Positions 1 through 7,513 of a stretch of 64,000 nt of DNA are shown piece by piece. A program made the position numbers and the translations under genes. How positions within the stretch are numbered: the first letter of the stretch is position 1; each line of letters opens with the position of its first letter. The DNA is from Enterococcus faecalis. GTDB lineage: Bacteria > Bacillota > Bacilli > Lactobacillales > Enterococcaceae. The stretch spans positions 900,001 through 964,000 of the forward strand of contig NZ_CP118962.1 of NCBI RefSeq assembly GCF_029024925.1, read 5' to 3'. Under the pieces are notes generated by a model. The model ran no database searches, was not told the DNA's origin, and saw only the letters and a list, made by a program, of their open reading frames with translations.

Positions 1-48
1 CACCGCCCTTTCACGGCGGTAACACGGGTTCGAGTCCCGTACGGGTCA
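1..48 (+). tRNA. tRNA-Glu (TTC), 5' truncated by window edge
   Basis: This is the 3' part of a tRNA. The anticodon arm carries TTC in the loop, followed by a canonical T-arm (GGTTCGAGTCC) and an acceptor strand ACGGGTC ending in discriminator A. The 5' half lies before the window. CCA is not encoded. It is the first visible member of a tRNA array read in one direction. Confidence 0.9.
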
Positions 49-75
49 TTTATTTTAATAGTAACATTCCTTTTT

Positions 76-148
76 GGAGGTTTAGCTCAGCTGGGAGAGC
101 ACCTGCCTTACAAGCAGGGGGTCAGCGGTTCGATCCCGTTAACCTCCA
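76..148 (+). tRNA. tRNA-Val (TAC)
   Basis: Full cloverleaf: acceptor GGAGGTT pairs with AACCTCC, the D-arm is TAGCTCAGCTGGGAGA, the anticodon loop carries TAC, and the T-loop is TTCGATC. CCA is not encoded. Second gene of the tRNA array. Confidence 0.95.
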
Positions 149-158
149 TTACTCGGTT

Positions 159-231
159 GGTTCCGTGGTGTAGGGGTTAACATGCCTGCCTGTCACGCAG
201 GAGATCGCGGGTTCAAATCCCGTCGGAACCG
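159..231 (+). tRNA. tRNA-Asp (GTC)
   Basis: Acceptor GGTTCCG pairs with CGGAACC. The anticodon loop is CTGTCAC (GTC) and the T-loop is TTCAAAT. The discriminator G at 231 is followed directly by an encoded CCA at 232-234, unlike most tRNAs in this array. Confidence 0.95.
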
Positions 232-279
232 CCATTTAATGTTGTTACTTGAAAATTATTTGAACAAGCTTTTGTTTTA

Positions 280-352
280 GGCGTGGTAGCTCAGTTGGTA
301 GAGCAACGGATTGAAGCTCCGTGTGTCGGCAGTTCGACTCTGTCTCACGCCA
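280..352 (+). tRNA. tRNA-Phe (GAA)
   Basis: Acceptor GGCGTGG pairs with TCACGCC. The anticodon loop TTGAAGC gives GAA. The discriminator is A (352) and CCA is not encoded. This is the expected effector tRNA of the T-box leader of pheS at the far end of the window. Confidence 0.95.
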
Positions 353-357
353 TTTAT

Positions 358-438
358 GGAGGAATAGCGAAGTGGCTAAACGCGACGGACTGTAAATCCG
401 TTCCTTAGGGTTCAGTGGTTCGAATCCACTTTCCTCCA
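358..438 (+). tRNA. tRNA-Tyr (GTA)
   Basis: An 81-nt class II tRNA with a long variable arm. The acceptor starts GGAGGAA and ends TTCCTCC plus discriminator A. The anticodon loop CTGTAAA gives GTA. Confidence 0.95.
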
Positions 439-442
439 TTTT

Positions 443-513
443 AGGGGCATAGTTTAAAGGTAGAACAACGGTCTCCAAAACCGTTGGTGTGGGTTCAATT
501 CCTGCTGCCCCTG
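443..513 (+). tRNA. tRNA-Trp (CCA)
   Basis: Acceptor AGGGGCA pairs with TGCCCCT, and the anticodon loop carries CCA. The discriminator G (513) is followed by an encoded CCA at 514-516. Confidence 0.95.
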
Positions 514-551
514 CCATTTAATTATTTAATAGATACACTTTTTAAGATTAC

Positions 552-625
552 GGCGATCGTGGTGAAGTGGTTAACACACCAGATTGTGGCTCTGGCATTC
601 GTGGGTTCGATTCCCATCGGTCGCC
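552..625 (+). tRNA. tRNA-His (GTG)
   Basis: The anticodon loop ATTGTGG contains GTG. Counting back from the T-arm puts the acceptor at GCGATCG with an encoded extra G(-1) at 552 opposite C73, the usual bacterial tRNA-His identity pair. Confidence 0.93.
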
Positions 626-639
626 CTTTGTAATTTTAT

Positions 640-711
640 TGGGGTATAGCCAAGCGGTAAGGCAACGGACTTTGACTCCGTCATGCGTTGGTTCGAATCC
701 AGCTACCCCAG
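640..711 (+). tRNA. tRNA-Gln (TTG)
   Basis: Acceptor TGGGGTA pairs with TACCCCA, with discriminator G. The anticodon loop CTTTGAC gives TTG. The U1-A72 pair is typical of bacterial tRNA-Gln. Confidence 0.95.
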
Positions 712-736
712 TTTTTTTGTAACAAAAATGGAATAT

Positions 737-807
<71 letters not shown>

Positions 808-820
808 TCCAAAATATCTT

Positions 821-904
821 GCCGGCGTGGCGGAATTGGCAGACGCGCTGGACTCAAAATCCAGTTCCTTCACGGGAGTGCCGGTTCGACCCCGGCCGCC
901 GGTA
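821..904 (+). tRNA. tRNA-Leu (CAA)
   Basis: Class II tRNA of 84 nt with a long variable arm. The acceptor starts GCCGGCG, the anticodon loop CTCAAAA gives CAA, and the discriminator is A. Last tRNA of the array; the operon terminator follows within 10 nt. Confidence 0.95.
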
Positions 905-908
905 TACT

Positions 909-945
909 AAAGACTGTTAAATCATTGATTTAACAGTCTTTTTTG
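909..945 (+). terminator. Rho-independent terminator of the tRNA operon
   Basis: A strong stem, AAGACTGTTAAAT paired with ATTTAACAGTCTT around a short loop, is followed by a T tract. It lies immediately after tRNA-Leu. Confidence 0.9.
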
Positions 946-1182
946 TTTATTATTTTCTAGAATACATAAAAAAACCATCTCAAAAAAATGAGATGGAAAG
1001 TTAAGTGAGAGAGTGATAAGTATAGTGCGAATAAATACAAGGGTTACAGAAGAATGTGGGGGTTCTGCATCATCGTCATTAAATGTTCCTGCAGTAGGAA
1101 TATGAATTTCTGTCATATTATATTCAATAACTTGAACTGTGATGATTGCAACAGTTCCAATGATTGCTAACATAGTAGTCAT
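922..1182 (-). CDS. Small membrane-type ORF behind an M-box (doubtful 3' end)
   Basis: An 86-codon frame with a good SD (AGAGAGGAG, 7 nt before the ATG). The N-terminus is hydrophobic (MTTMLAIIGTVAIITVQV), followed by an acidic-polar patch (NDDDAEPPHSS) and a second hydrophobic stretch. I recognise no family. It lies directly downstream of an M-box, so a Mg2+-linked role is inferred. A good minus-strand terminator (968-996) sits inside the frame: transcripts ending there would encode about 71 codons and no stop. The last residues before the stop at 922 come from the tRNA-operon terminator hairpin. So it is either translated from a nonstop mRNA, or the true product is shorter or different, or it is a remnant of a transporter gene. 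Confidence 0.45.
   Translation of the reverse strand: MTTMLAIIGTVAIITVQVIEYNMTEIHIPTAGTFNDDDAEPPHSSVTLVFIRTILITLSLNFPSHFFEMVFLCILENNKQKRLLNQ
968..996 (-). terminator. Terminator for the M-box/small-ORF transcript
   Basis: Read on the minus strand, an 8-bp stem CCATCTCA/TGAGATGG with an A/T loop is followed by seven T. The plus-strand reading has no T tract, so it serves the minus-strand transcript. It falls inside the 922-1182 reading frame. Confidence 0.75.
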
Positions 1183-1259
1183 ACTTTCACTCCTCTCTTA
1201 ATTTTAAATAAAAGTACTTACTTAACTGATTGACTAGAGACTAAAAATATATATCAACA

Positions 1260-1410
1260 TGAACGTTGAGCTTTAGCACTATACAACGTAAAGATCACTC
1301 TTAGCTATTTTGAGAAAAGCCTTCTCCTCGACCAGTCTTGTTCTACTCATTGGTGTCTCTCGACATTTCTGAGCAATAGCCTATGTTTGTATAGGAGCCT
1401 CACCTAACTT
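1260..1410 (-). ncRNA. M-box (ykoK leader) Mg2+ riboswitch, copy 1
   Basis: The minus strand starts TTAGGTGAGGCTCC, continues with GCTCAGAAATGTCGAGAGAC and ends GTGCTAAAGCTCAACG. These match the conserved blocks of the M-box aptamer known from B. subtilis ykoK/mgtE leaders. The closing strand (GCTCAACGT) overlaps a possible TCAAC/GTTGA hairpin followed by a T-rich run, which would be a Mg2+-dependent terminator. It controls the small ORF at 1182. Confidence 0.85.
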
Positions 1411-1421
1411 ATTACAAAGAA

Positions 1422-1451
1422 ATAATAGTCTTTTAAGTAACTCTTTGTCAA
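1422..1451 (-). promoter_or_regulatory. SigA-type promoter for M-box copy 1
   Basis: On the minus strand, TTGACA and TATTAT are separated by 18 nt, about 10 nt upstream of the M-box 5' end. It sits in the spacer after the ABC ATPase gene, so the M-box/small-ORF unit has its own promoter. Confidence 0.7.
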
Positions 1452-1480
1452 GACATAAGCAGAAGTCAAAACAGTTCTAT

Positions 1481-2290
1481 TTACAAATGAATGCGACGAA
1501 CCATTTCTTCTGTTATTTGTTCTACAATATCAATGGTTGTTTTTGGCGAACGTTGATTTCTGGGGATATCGATTGAGTAAATTTTGGCAATACGACCAGG
1601 ATTTGCATCCATTAATACAACCCGATCAGAAAGTTGAACTGCTTGTTGAACATCATGCGTGATCATCACAATTAATTTAGTCGCAATTTGATTGTTTAGC
1701 CAAATTTCTAATAAATCGTTAGATAATTGGCTGGCTGTAATGATATCTAAAGCTGAAAAAGGTTCGTCTAAGAGCAATAAGCTAGGTTCGATGGCTAAAG
1801 CACGAGCAAAGCCTACACGCTGTTTCATTCCACCAGATAACTCTCTGGGATAAGCTTTTTCAAAACCAGTTAAACCAATCATTTCAATGAGATTACTGAC
1901 TCTTTTATTTATTTGTTCGCGAGAAATTTCTTTACGGTTTTCTAAGCCAAAGCTGATATTTTTTTCAACTGTCAACCAAGGAAAAAGGGCAAAATGTTGA
2001 AAAACCATGCCGATATTGGCATCAGGCTCATTAATGATTTTATCTTCAAAAGTAATTTCACCTCTAGTTGTACGAAGAAGTCCAGCAATACTTCTGAGCA
2101 ACGTTGATTTTCCTGTTCCTGATTGTCCGATAATACTTAAAAATTCATTCGTTTTAACTGTTAAATCAATATTTTCAAGGACTTTTAAATGTTCTGAATG
2201 TCCTTCAATTTCAAATTCTTTATATACTGATTTTATGCTTAATAATTCTTTATTTTCCATCGTCTTATTAGATAGGTCAAGGGAAATCAC
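1481..2290 (-). CDS. ABC transporter ATPase, NitT/TauT (anion) type
   Basis: 269-aa nucleotide-binding subunit of an ABC importer. Walker A GQSGTGKST is at 55-63, the signature LSGGMKQR at 151-158, Walker B LLLLDEP at 171-177, and a switch His lies in MITHDVQQA. It resembles the nitrate/sulfonate/taurine ATPase family. The start is a GTG 8 nt after AGAGAGGAG; an ATG ten codons later has no SD. It follows the duplicated permease gene on the same strand with a 58-nt gap. No substrate-binding protein lies in the unit. The unit sits behind a Mg2+ riboswitch, so family-based substrate naming (nitrate, sulfonate) should not be trusted. Confidence 0.85.
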   Translation of the reverse strand: MISLDLSNKTMENKELLSIKSVYKEFEIEGHSEHLKVLENIDLTVKTNEFLSIIGQSGTGKSTLLRSIAGLLRTTRGEITFEDKIINEPDANIGMVFQHFALFPWLTVEKNISFGLENRKEISREQINKRVSNLIEMIGLTGFEKAYPRELSGGMKQRVGFARALAIEPSLLLLDEPFSALDIITASQLSNDLLEIWLNNQIATKLIVMITHDVQQAVQLSDRVVLMDANPGRIAKIYSIDIPRNQRSPKTTIDIVEQITEEMVRRIHL

Positions 2291-2348
2291 CTATCGTTCT
2301 CCTCTCTAGTTTATCTTAAAAATTTAGTCGAGTTGAGTCGTCCAGCTA

Positions 2349-4106
2349 TTAATAGTGAAATTTTTGTTTTGCTGCTCGATATAAAGGTTGCCAAACAAAG
2401 GCGATACATAAACCAACAACGAAACACATCGCTAAGGTTCCTAAGGCAGATTTATCTTTTACGCCATCGTTTGCCGCAATATATTGTCCTAGGCCAGTAA
2501 CATCTATTGATTTTTTGCCCCATTGAATGCTTTCTGCTGCGATATCAGCGTTCCAAGCAGCACCAGCAGCGTTAATAATTGCTGTAATGAGGTAAGGTAA
2601 AATAGAAGGGATCAAAAATTTTGTCCACCATTGCCATTTAGATAATTTAAAAAGTTTGGTTACGTCACGAATATCATCAGGGATGGCTAAGTAGCCAGCA
2701 ATTACATTAAAGAAAAAATACCATTGGCAACCAACCATGATGAGTGGTAAAATCCACCATTCTAATTTGTTGAAGCCCATACTAATAATCAACACAATGA
2801 ATGGAGTATAAACATTTGACGGAATGGAGCCTAAAATTTGTCCAATCGGTTGAACGATACTTAAGCGCCGATTATCATTCGCAACCCAGATTGCTAAGGG
2901 AGTAAAGATAATGCCAGCAACGACCATGGCCAAGGTAACCCGTAGTGTAGTATAAAGGGTTAATCTAGGAATCATGCTGAAATCTTGATGGGGCAAGAAA
3001 TGATAGAGCTTAATAGAACAATAAACCCCAATAATGGTTAAGCTGACATACCATAATGTTTTGAAGAAATGGCGTAATTTTGCTAGTAATCGATAGAGAT
3101 AGTCTAGCTTGAAAAAGTACCAAACTTTTGGTAAATCGTAAATCCAAAAATGACTGAATTTCACAAAAGCTTTTGAAAAGTATTTCGTTAAAGTTGCTTT
3201 TTTTAATAAATGATAAATGATGGATTTAGGTGGCGTCGTACTTTCGACATCTGTTTCATATTTAAAATAATAAGTGGCTCGAACTAAAGGTTGAAAAACT
3301 AAAAAGTTTAAAATCACCACATTGATTAATAAGGCAAAAACAGCCCATAAACAGGATTTAAAGTCGGCTCGATTTAATGCTACTTGGATATAAGAACCAA
3401 TTCCTGGTAAATAAAGGTTGGTTTCTTTAGGAAAGGCAACAGAAGCTTGCTCGCTGGCCACCAAGGCAAACCAAGCCGCAGTTTGAGAAATAATAACGTT
3501 CCAAAGTAAGCCAGGAATTGAGTAAACAAATTCAAGCCGCCAAAATTTTTCCCAAGCATTGTACTTGAACTGATCGGTCACATTGACTAGATCTGAAGGA
3601 ATAACTTCCATTATTTGATAAAGAGTCAACATGATGTTCCAAGCTTGACCTGTGAAGATGGCAAAAATAGCAACCGCTTCTGCGCCCATCACATTTCCTG
3701 GAAATAAACCAAGTAACCAAGCAGTTGTAAAGGTCAAAAAACCTAGCAATGGAACAGATTCAAGGAAATTAACTAATGGTAAAATGACTCTTCGTGCCGT
3801 TTTATATTTTACGGCTAAAATACCAAAAACAAAGGAAAACAGGAAGGACCAAGCCATCCCCACAATCATTCGAAACATGGTTCGAATTGAAAAGTAAAAA
3901 AGATTTGATGGAGATAAGAAATCATCTGTTTTACTTGGTGTTGCGAGGAATTCTTCTGAGGGAAGGGTGTGGAGAGGGCGATTCATTTTTAGCCAAGAGA
4001 AGACGATGATAAAAATGAAAATGCCTAAAATGATGAGCAAGGTAAGATTCCCGATACTTTTAGCAAGTAGGGTATTTTTCTTAGATGATGCAGTGACAGC
4101 TTTCAA
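2349..4106 (-). CDS. ABC importer permease, duplicated (fused) two-domain form
   Basis: 585 aa, about twice the length of a normal NitT/TauT permease, with many hydrophobic segments. Two homologous halves each carry a permease-type loop (AWNIMLTLYQIMEVIPSD near 190, and a related segment around 510). It matches the family described as ABC-type anion transport system, duplicated permease component. The chosen start is TTG at 4106, 8 nt after GGAGG; an upstream TTG overlaps that SD. It is the first gene after M-box copy 2, so it should be expressed when Mg2+ is low. Location: cytoplasmic membrane. Function beyond import is not shown by sequence. Confidence 0.85.
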   Translation of the reverse strand: MKAVTASSKKNTLLAKSIGNLTLLIILGIFIFIIVFSWLKMNRPLHTLPSEEFLATPSKTDDFLSPSNLFYFSIRTMFRMIVGMAWSFLFSFVFGILAVKYKTARRVILPLVNFLESVPLLGFLTFTTAWLLGLFPGNVMGAEAVAIFAIFTGQAWNIMLTLYQIMEVIPSDLVNVTDQFKYNAWEKFWRLEFVYSIPGLLWNVIISQTAAWFALVASEQASVAFPKETNLYLPGIGSYIQVALNRADFKSCLWAVFALLINVVILNFLVFQPLVRATYYFKYETDVESTTPPKSIIYHLLKKATLTKYFSKAFVKFSHFWIYDLPKVWYFFKLDYLYRLLAKLRHFFKTLWYVSLTIIGVYCSIKLYHFLPHQDFSMIPRLTLYTTLRVTLAMVVAGIIFTPLAIWVANDNRRLSIVQPIGQILGSIPSNVYTPFIVLIISMGFNKLEWWILPLIMVGCQWYFFFNVIAGYLAIPDDIRDVTKLFKLSKWQWWTKFLIPSILPYLITAIINAAGAAWNADIAAESIQWGKKSIDVTGLGQYIAANDGVKDKSALGTLAMCFVVGLCIAFVWQPLYRAAKQKFHY

Positions 4107-4169
4107 TTTAAAAACCTCCAATTAATCATATTAAAGAGGTCGCCGAATAAAAGAAGAAGATTATAGGGT

Positions 4170-4323
4170 AATCACAATAATTGAGCTTTGGCTTTCTGAG
4201 ACGTAAGAAAAAAATTCTAGTTATCTTAGGAAAGCCTTAATTCGACAATCCCTGCTTTACTCGTTACTGTCTCTCGACATTTCCGAGCGATAACCTGTGT
4301 TCTTCAGAGTAACCTCACCTAAT
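4170..4323 (-). ncRNA. M-box (ykoK leader) Mg2+ riboswitch, copy 2
   Basis: The minus strand begins ATTAGGTGAGGTTACTC, contains CGCTCGGAAATGTCGAGAGAC and ends GCCAAAGCTCAATTATTG. It has the same block order as copy 1, with different variable stems. The 3' end is followed by a short weak stem and a T/C-rich run before the permease SD, a possible expression platform. It controls the duplicated-permease ABC unit. Confidence 0.85.
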
Positions 4324-4647
4324 ATGATTCTATTTGATTTACATGCTTATCATACTCGTGACTAAAAATAAAACAATTTCTAGCTGGTTATACCTGAATT
4401 ACTGTTTGTTGTTATTCTATTCAATTATTCTTAAAAAGATTGCCCACATTCTGTTTTTTTAGGGAGAAATTATCAGATGAGTATGTTATATAACCCGAGG
4501 TTAATAGCGTAGGATGTTGTATTTTTAGTTTGTCTCGTTTACTGTTAAAGATGTAAGTAGTAACTATAAGTGAATGGCTAAAAAAATTAAAAGTAATCTA
4601 GCACCTAAATTAAACAACAAAGAAATTTGTTCAGAAGAAAGGAAATT
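4324..4647. other. Intergenic region between M-box copy 2 and the TmrB-like gene
   Basis: About 320 A/T-rich bases that should contain the M-box promoter (minus strand) and the promoter of the P-loop gene (plus strand). I could not assign either with confidence and saw no ORF, repeat or strong hairpin. Confidence 0.4.
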
Positions 4648-5163
4648 ATGATAATTATTTGGTTAAACGGTGCGTTTGGATCCGGAAAAACGACCATTGC
4701 ACATGAGTTACAACAAAAACTTCCCAACGCAATCATTTATGATCCAGAAATTATTGGTAGTGCATTGATGGAGCTAGTTCCCGAAGAAATGAAAGAAAAT
4801 GATTTTCAGGAGTATCAGGAATGGCGTTGCTGGAATGCTCATTTATTAAAACGAATGTCCAAAGAGTCTGGACGGCCGATTATTGTTACAATGACCCTTT
4901 ATAAAAATGAATATGAAGAAGAGCTGATTGGATATCTGAGACGAGCAGGCATTGACGTTTATCATTTTTTGTTAGCGGTCGAGAAAGAAGAAATTTTACA
5001 AAGATTATTGAAAAGAAATGATGGAACTTTTGAATGGGGGAAAAATAAGTTGCCCGAAGTACTTGAAGGTTTTCGTCAGATTAAGTTTACCGAGATTTTT
5101 AGAAATCATTCAGCTGACACGACAGAAATTGTAGCATCCATTCTTAATAGAATAACCGAATAA
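4648..5163 (+). CDS. TmrB-like P-loop NTPase
   Basis: 171 aa, starting at the ATG after AGAAAGGAAATT. The first residues MIIIWLNGAFGSGKTT carry a Walker A (GAFGSGKT at 8-15), followed by YDPE and a W-R block. This layout is very close to the B. subtilis tunicamycin resistance protein TmrB, an ATP-binding protein that may bind tunicamycin. Whether this copy gives tunicamycin resistance cannot be told. It is monocistronic; a hairpin repeat directly after the stop acts as terminator. Confidence 0.75.
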   Translation: MIIIWLNGAFGSGKTTIAHELQQKLPNAIIYDPEIIGSALMELVPEEMKENDFQEYQEWRCWNAHLLKRMSKESGRPIIVTMTLYKNEYEEELIGYLRRAGIDVYHFLLAVEKEEILQRLLKRNDGTFEWGKNKLPEVLEGFRQIKFTEIFRNHSADTTEIVASILNRITE

Positions 5164-5164
5164 A

Positions 5165-5240
5165 AATAAAATAAGGGACCTAAGCCGAAATGACTTAGGT
5201 CCCTTATTTTCTACTTCTTAAGATAATCAACTACCAGCTA
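5165..5240 (-). repeat. Dispersed hairpin repeat, copy A (also terminator)
   Basis: On the minus strand, TTGATTATCTTAAGA is followed by an A-rich link and a hairpin (GGGACCTAAGTC, loop ATTTC, GGCTTAGGTCCC). The same unit, with variant stem bases, recurs at 31392-31465 and 50809-50892. The hairpin with its flanking A and T runs would terminate transcription in both directions. Confidence 0.75.
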
Positions 5241-5316
5241 CCCTGATTTCTTCAAACTTTAAGATCGCACATTTACGACAATCTATTTTTACACTGTCAA
5301 AATTTTCTTTCAAGTC

Positions 5317-5345
5317 TTGCATTTTGTTATTTTTAGCAGTATATT
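5317..5345 (+). promoter_or_regulatory. mntH promoter
   Basis: TTGCAT (5317-5322) and TATATT (5340-5345) are separated by exactly 17 nt. The -10 box is embedded in the left arm of the metal-regulator palindrome, so bound repressor would block the promoter. Confidence 0.7.
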
Positions 5346-5365
5346 TTAGGTGTACCTAAAATATA
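5340..5365. promoter_or_regulatory. MntR/EfaR-type (DtxR family) operator palindrome
   Basis: A perfect 26-bp palindrome centred on TTTAGGTGTACCTAAA. AGGTnnACCT cores are typical of DtxR-family manganese regulators (MntR, SloR, enterococcal EfaR). A second, imperfect palindrome around AGGTTAACCT (5370-5379) lies just downstream. Together they predict Mn2+-dependent repression of mntH. Confidence 0.75.
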
Positions 5366-5431
5366 CTAGAGGTTAACCTTCTAACGGGAAGGGCCTTTTA
5401 AAATTATTGCAAAACGAAAGAAGGAATTGAA

Positions 5432-7030
5432 TTGAAAAATTCAGAAGAACATGAACCAAAGCAAAGACATCATTTGATTGAATATGCAAATGGTCCTTCG
5501 CTTGAAGAAATTAATGGCACCATCGACGTGCCTAAAAATATGAGTTTTTGGAAAACGTTATTTGCTTACTCAGGTCCAGGAGCATTGGTAGCAGTGGGGT
5601 ATATGGATCCAGGAAACTGGTCTACTTCAATTACTGGGGGACAAAATTTTCAATATTTATTGATGTCGATTATTTTAATTTCCAGTTTGATTGCAATGTT
5701 GCTCCAATATATGGCTGCTAAATTAGGCATTGTTTCACAGATGGATTTAGCACAAGCGATTCGTGCTAGAACTAGTAAGACGTTAGGTATTGTATTATGG
5801 ATTTTAACAGAGTTAGCAATTATGGCTACAGATATCGCTGAAGTTATCGGGGGCGCAATTGCCTTATATTTATTATTTCATATTCCTTTAGGTCTGGCTG
5901 TCTTCATTACGGTATTTGATGTTTTACTTTTGTTGTTATTGACAAAAATTGGTTTTAGAAAAATTGAAGCTATTGTTGTTGCTTTAATTGTTGTTATTTT
6001 TGTGATTTTTGCTTATCAAGTGGCATTGTCAAATCCAGTATGGGGAGATGTAATTAAAGGGCTGGTTCCTAGCGCAGAAGCTTTTTCTACATCACATGCG
6101 GTGAATGGGCAAACGCCACTGACAGGTGCATTGGGGATTATTGGTGCAACAGTGATGCCTCATAATTTGTATTTACATTCTTCTGTTGTCCAAAGTCGTA
6201 AAATTGATCGTAAAGATAAAACCGATATTCAACGCGCTTTACGCTTTTCAACTTGGGATTCTAATATTCAATTAACGATGGCATTTTTTGTTAACTCTTT
6301 GTTATTGATTATGGGTGTGGCCGTTTTTAAATCCGGCAGTGTCAAAGATCCTTCATTCTTTGGTTTGTTTGATGCTTTATCAAATCCAGCGGTTATGAGT
6401 AATTCTATTTTAGCGCATATTGCAGGTTCTGGAATTTTATCAATTTTATTTGCGGTAGCCTTATTGGCATCAGGACAAAATTCAACAATTACAGGAACCT
6501 TAACTGGTCAAATTATTATGGAAGGGTTTATTCATATGCGCGTACCAATTTGGTTACGTCGGATGGTCACACGTTTGTTATCTGTTATTCCTGTCTTAAT
6601 TTGTGTTTTAATGACCAGCGGAAAAAGTACAGTGGAGGAGCATATTGCGATTAATAATTTAATGAACAATTCACAAGTTTTTCTAGCATTTGCTTTGCCA
6701 TTTTCGATGTTGCCTTTACTGATGTTTACAGATAGCCGTGTTGAAATGGGTGAACATTTTAAAAACTCGTGGTTAATTAAATTGTTAGGCTGGGTTTCTG
6801 TCATTGGCTTAATTTACCTCAATATGAAAGGCTTACCTGATCAAATTGAAGGATTTTTCGGTGATAATCCGACAGCGAGTCAAATTACGTTAGCCGATAA
6901 TATCGCCTATGTCATCATAGCACTCGTCATCCTCTTGTTAGTTTGGACGGTTGTGGAATTATATAAAGGCGATAAACGATATGCACAGCAGCTTGCAGCT
7001 ATGGAGCAACAAGTAGAGGAGGTTAAATAA
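5432..7030 (+). CDS. mntH: Nramp-family Mn2+/Fe2+ importer MntH
   Basis: 532 aa proton-coupled divalent metal importer in the membrane. The diagnostic metal-binding motifs are both present: DPGN in TM1 (59-62) and MPH in TM6 (242-244, followed by NLYLHSS). An N-terminal cytosolic tail of about 40 residues precedes TM1. The start is a TTG 7 nt after AAGAAGGAA. Expression is predicted to be Mn2+-repressed through the 5340-5365 palindrome. The stop overlaps the ATG of a universal stress protein by one base (TAATG), so the two are co-translated. E. faecalis carries more than one MntH; this matches the copy paired with a USP. Confidence 0.95.
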   Translation: MKNSEEHEPKQRHHLIEYANGPSLEEINGTIDVPKNMSFWKTLFAYSGPGALVAVGYMDPGNWSTSITGGQNFQYLLMSIILISSLIAMLLQYMAAKLGIVSQMDLAQAIRARTSKTLGIVLWILTELAIMATDIAEVIGGAIALYLLFHIPLGLAVFITVFDVLLLLLLTKIGFRKIEAIVVALIVVIFVIFAYQVALSNPVWGDVIKGLVPSAEAFSTSHAVNGQTPLTGALGIIGATVMPHNLYLHSSVVQSRKIDRKDKTDIQRALRFSTWDSNIQLTMAFFVNSLLLIMGVAVFKSGSVKDPSFFGLFDALSNPAVMSNSILAHIAGSGILSILFAVALLASGQNSTITGTLTGQIIMEGFIHMRVPIWLRRMVTRLLSVIPVLICVLMTSGKSTVEEHIAINNLMNNSQVFLAFALPFSMLPLLMFTDSRVEMGEHFKNSWLIKLLGWVSVIGLIYLNMKGLPDQIEGFFGDNPTASQITLADNIAYVIIALVILLLVWTVVELYKGDKRYAQQLAAMEQQVEEVK

Positions 7031-7455
7031 TGAAATTTTCAAAAATTATGGTTGGTGTTGAAGAGTCGCCAGATGCGTTAAAAGCATTTCATTATGCTAT
7101 CCAAAAAGCAAAAGAAGAACAAGCTGAATTGGTTATTGTTTCGATTTTAGAAGAGAAAGAGATTAATGTTTACCAATCGTTAGATAAAAATTATTGGCAA
7201 GAACAGTTGGCGAAATTAGAGAAACAAACGGAAAAATATCAACAAGAAGCGTTAGCGAATGGCATCGATAAAGTAAGTGTAATTGTCAATGAAGGGAACC
7301 CAGGAGAATTAATTATTAATAAGCTTATTCCTTTGAATAAACCAGATTTGTTAATTATTGGCTCCAAGTCAACTAGCAAATTAAAAAGCTTTTTTGGTAG
7401 CCAAGCAGCTTATATGGCTCGATATGCACCGATTTCTGTAATGATTATTCGCTAA
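7030..7455 (+). CDS. Universal stress protein (UspA family)
   Basis: 141 aa, single Usp domain. The N-terminus is KIMVGVEESPDALKAFHYA, and the ATP-loop region near the C-terminus reads LLIIGSKSTSKLKSFFGS, a variant of G-x2-G-x9-GS in which the middle glycine is replaced. This could mean weak or no nucleotide binding. It is translationally coupled to mntH, which points to a role linked to metal import or metal stress (inference). The terminator at 7472-7513 ends the unit. Confidence 0.9.
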   Translation: MKFSKIMVGVEESPDALKAFHYAIQKAKEEQAELVIVSILEEKEINVYQSLDKNYWQEQLAKLEKQTEKYQQEALANGIDKVSVIVNEGNPGELIINKLIPLNKPDLLIIGSKSTSKLKSFFGSQAAYMARYAPISVMIIR

Positions 7456-7471
7456 CAAAATTGAAACAGTT

Positions 7472-7513
7472 AAAAAAGCCGCCACGATTTACTATTCGTG
7501 GTGGCCTTTTTAT
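7472..7513. terminator. Bidirectional terminator between USP and pucR-like genes
   Basis: The stem GCCGCCACGA/TCGTGGTGGC is flanked by an A run on the left and a T run on the right. It serves both the mntH-usp transcript and the convergent regulator gene, whose stop is at 7510. Confidence 0.85.
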
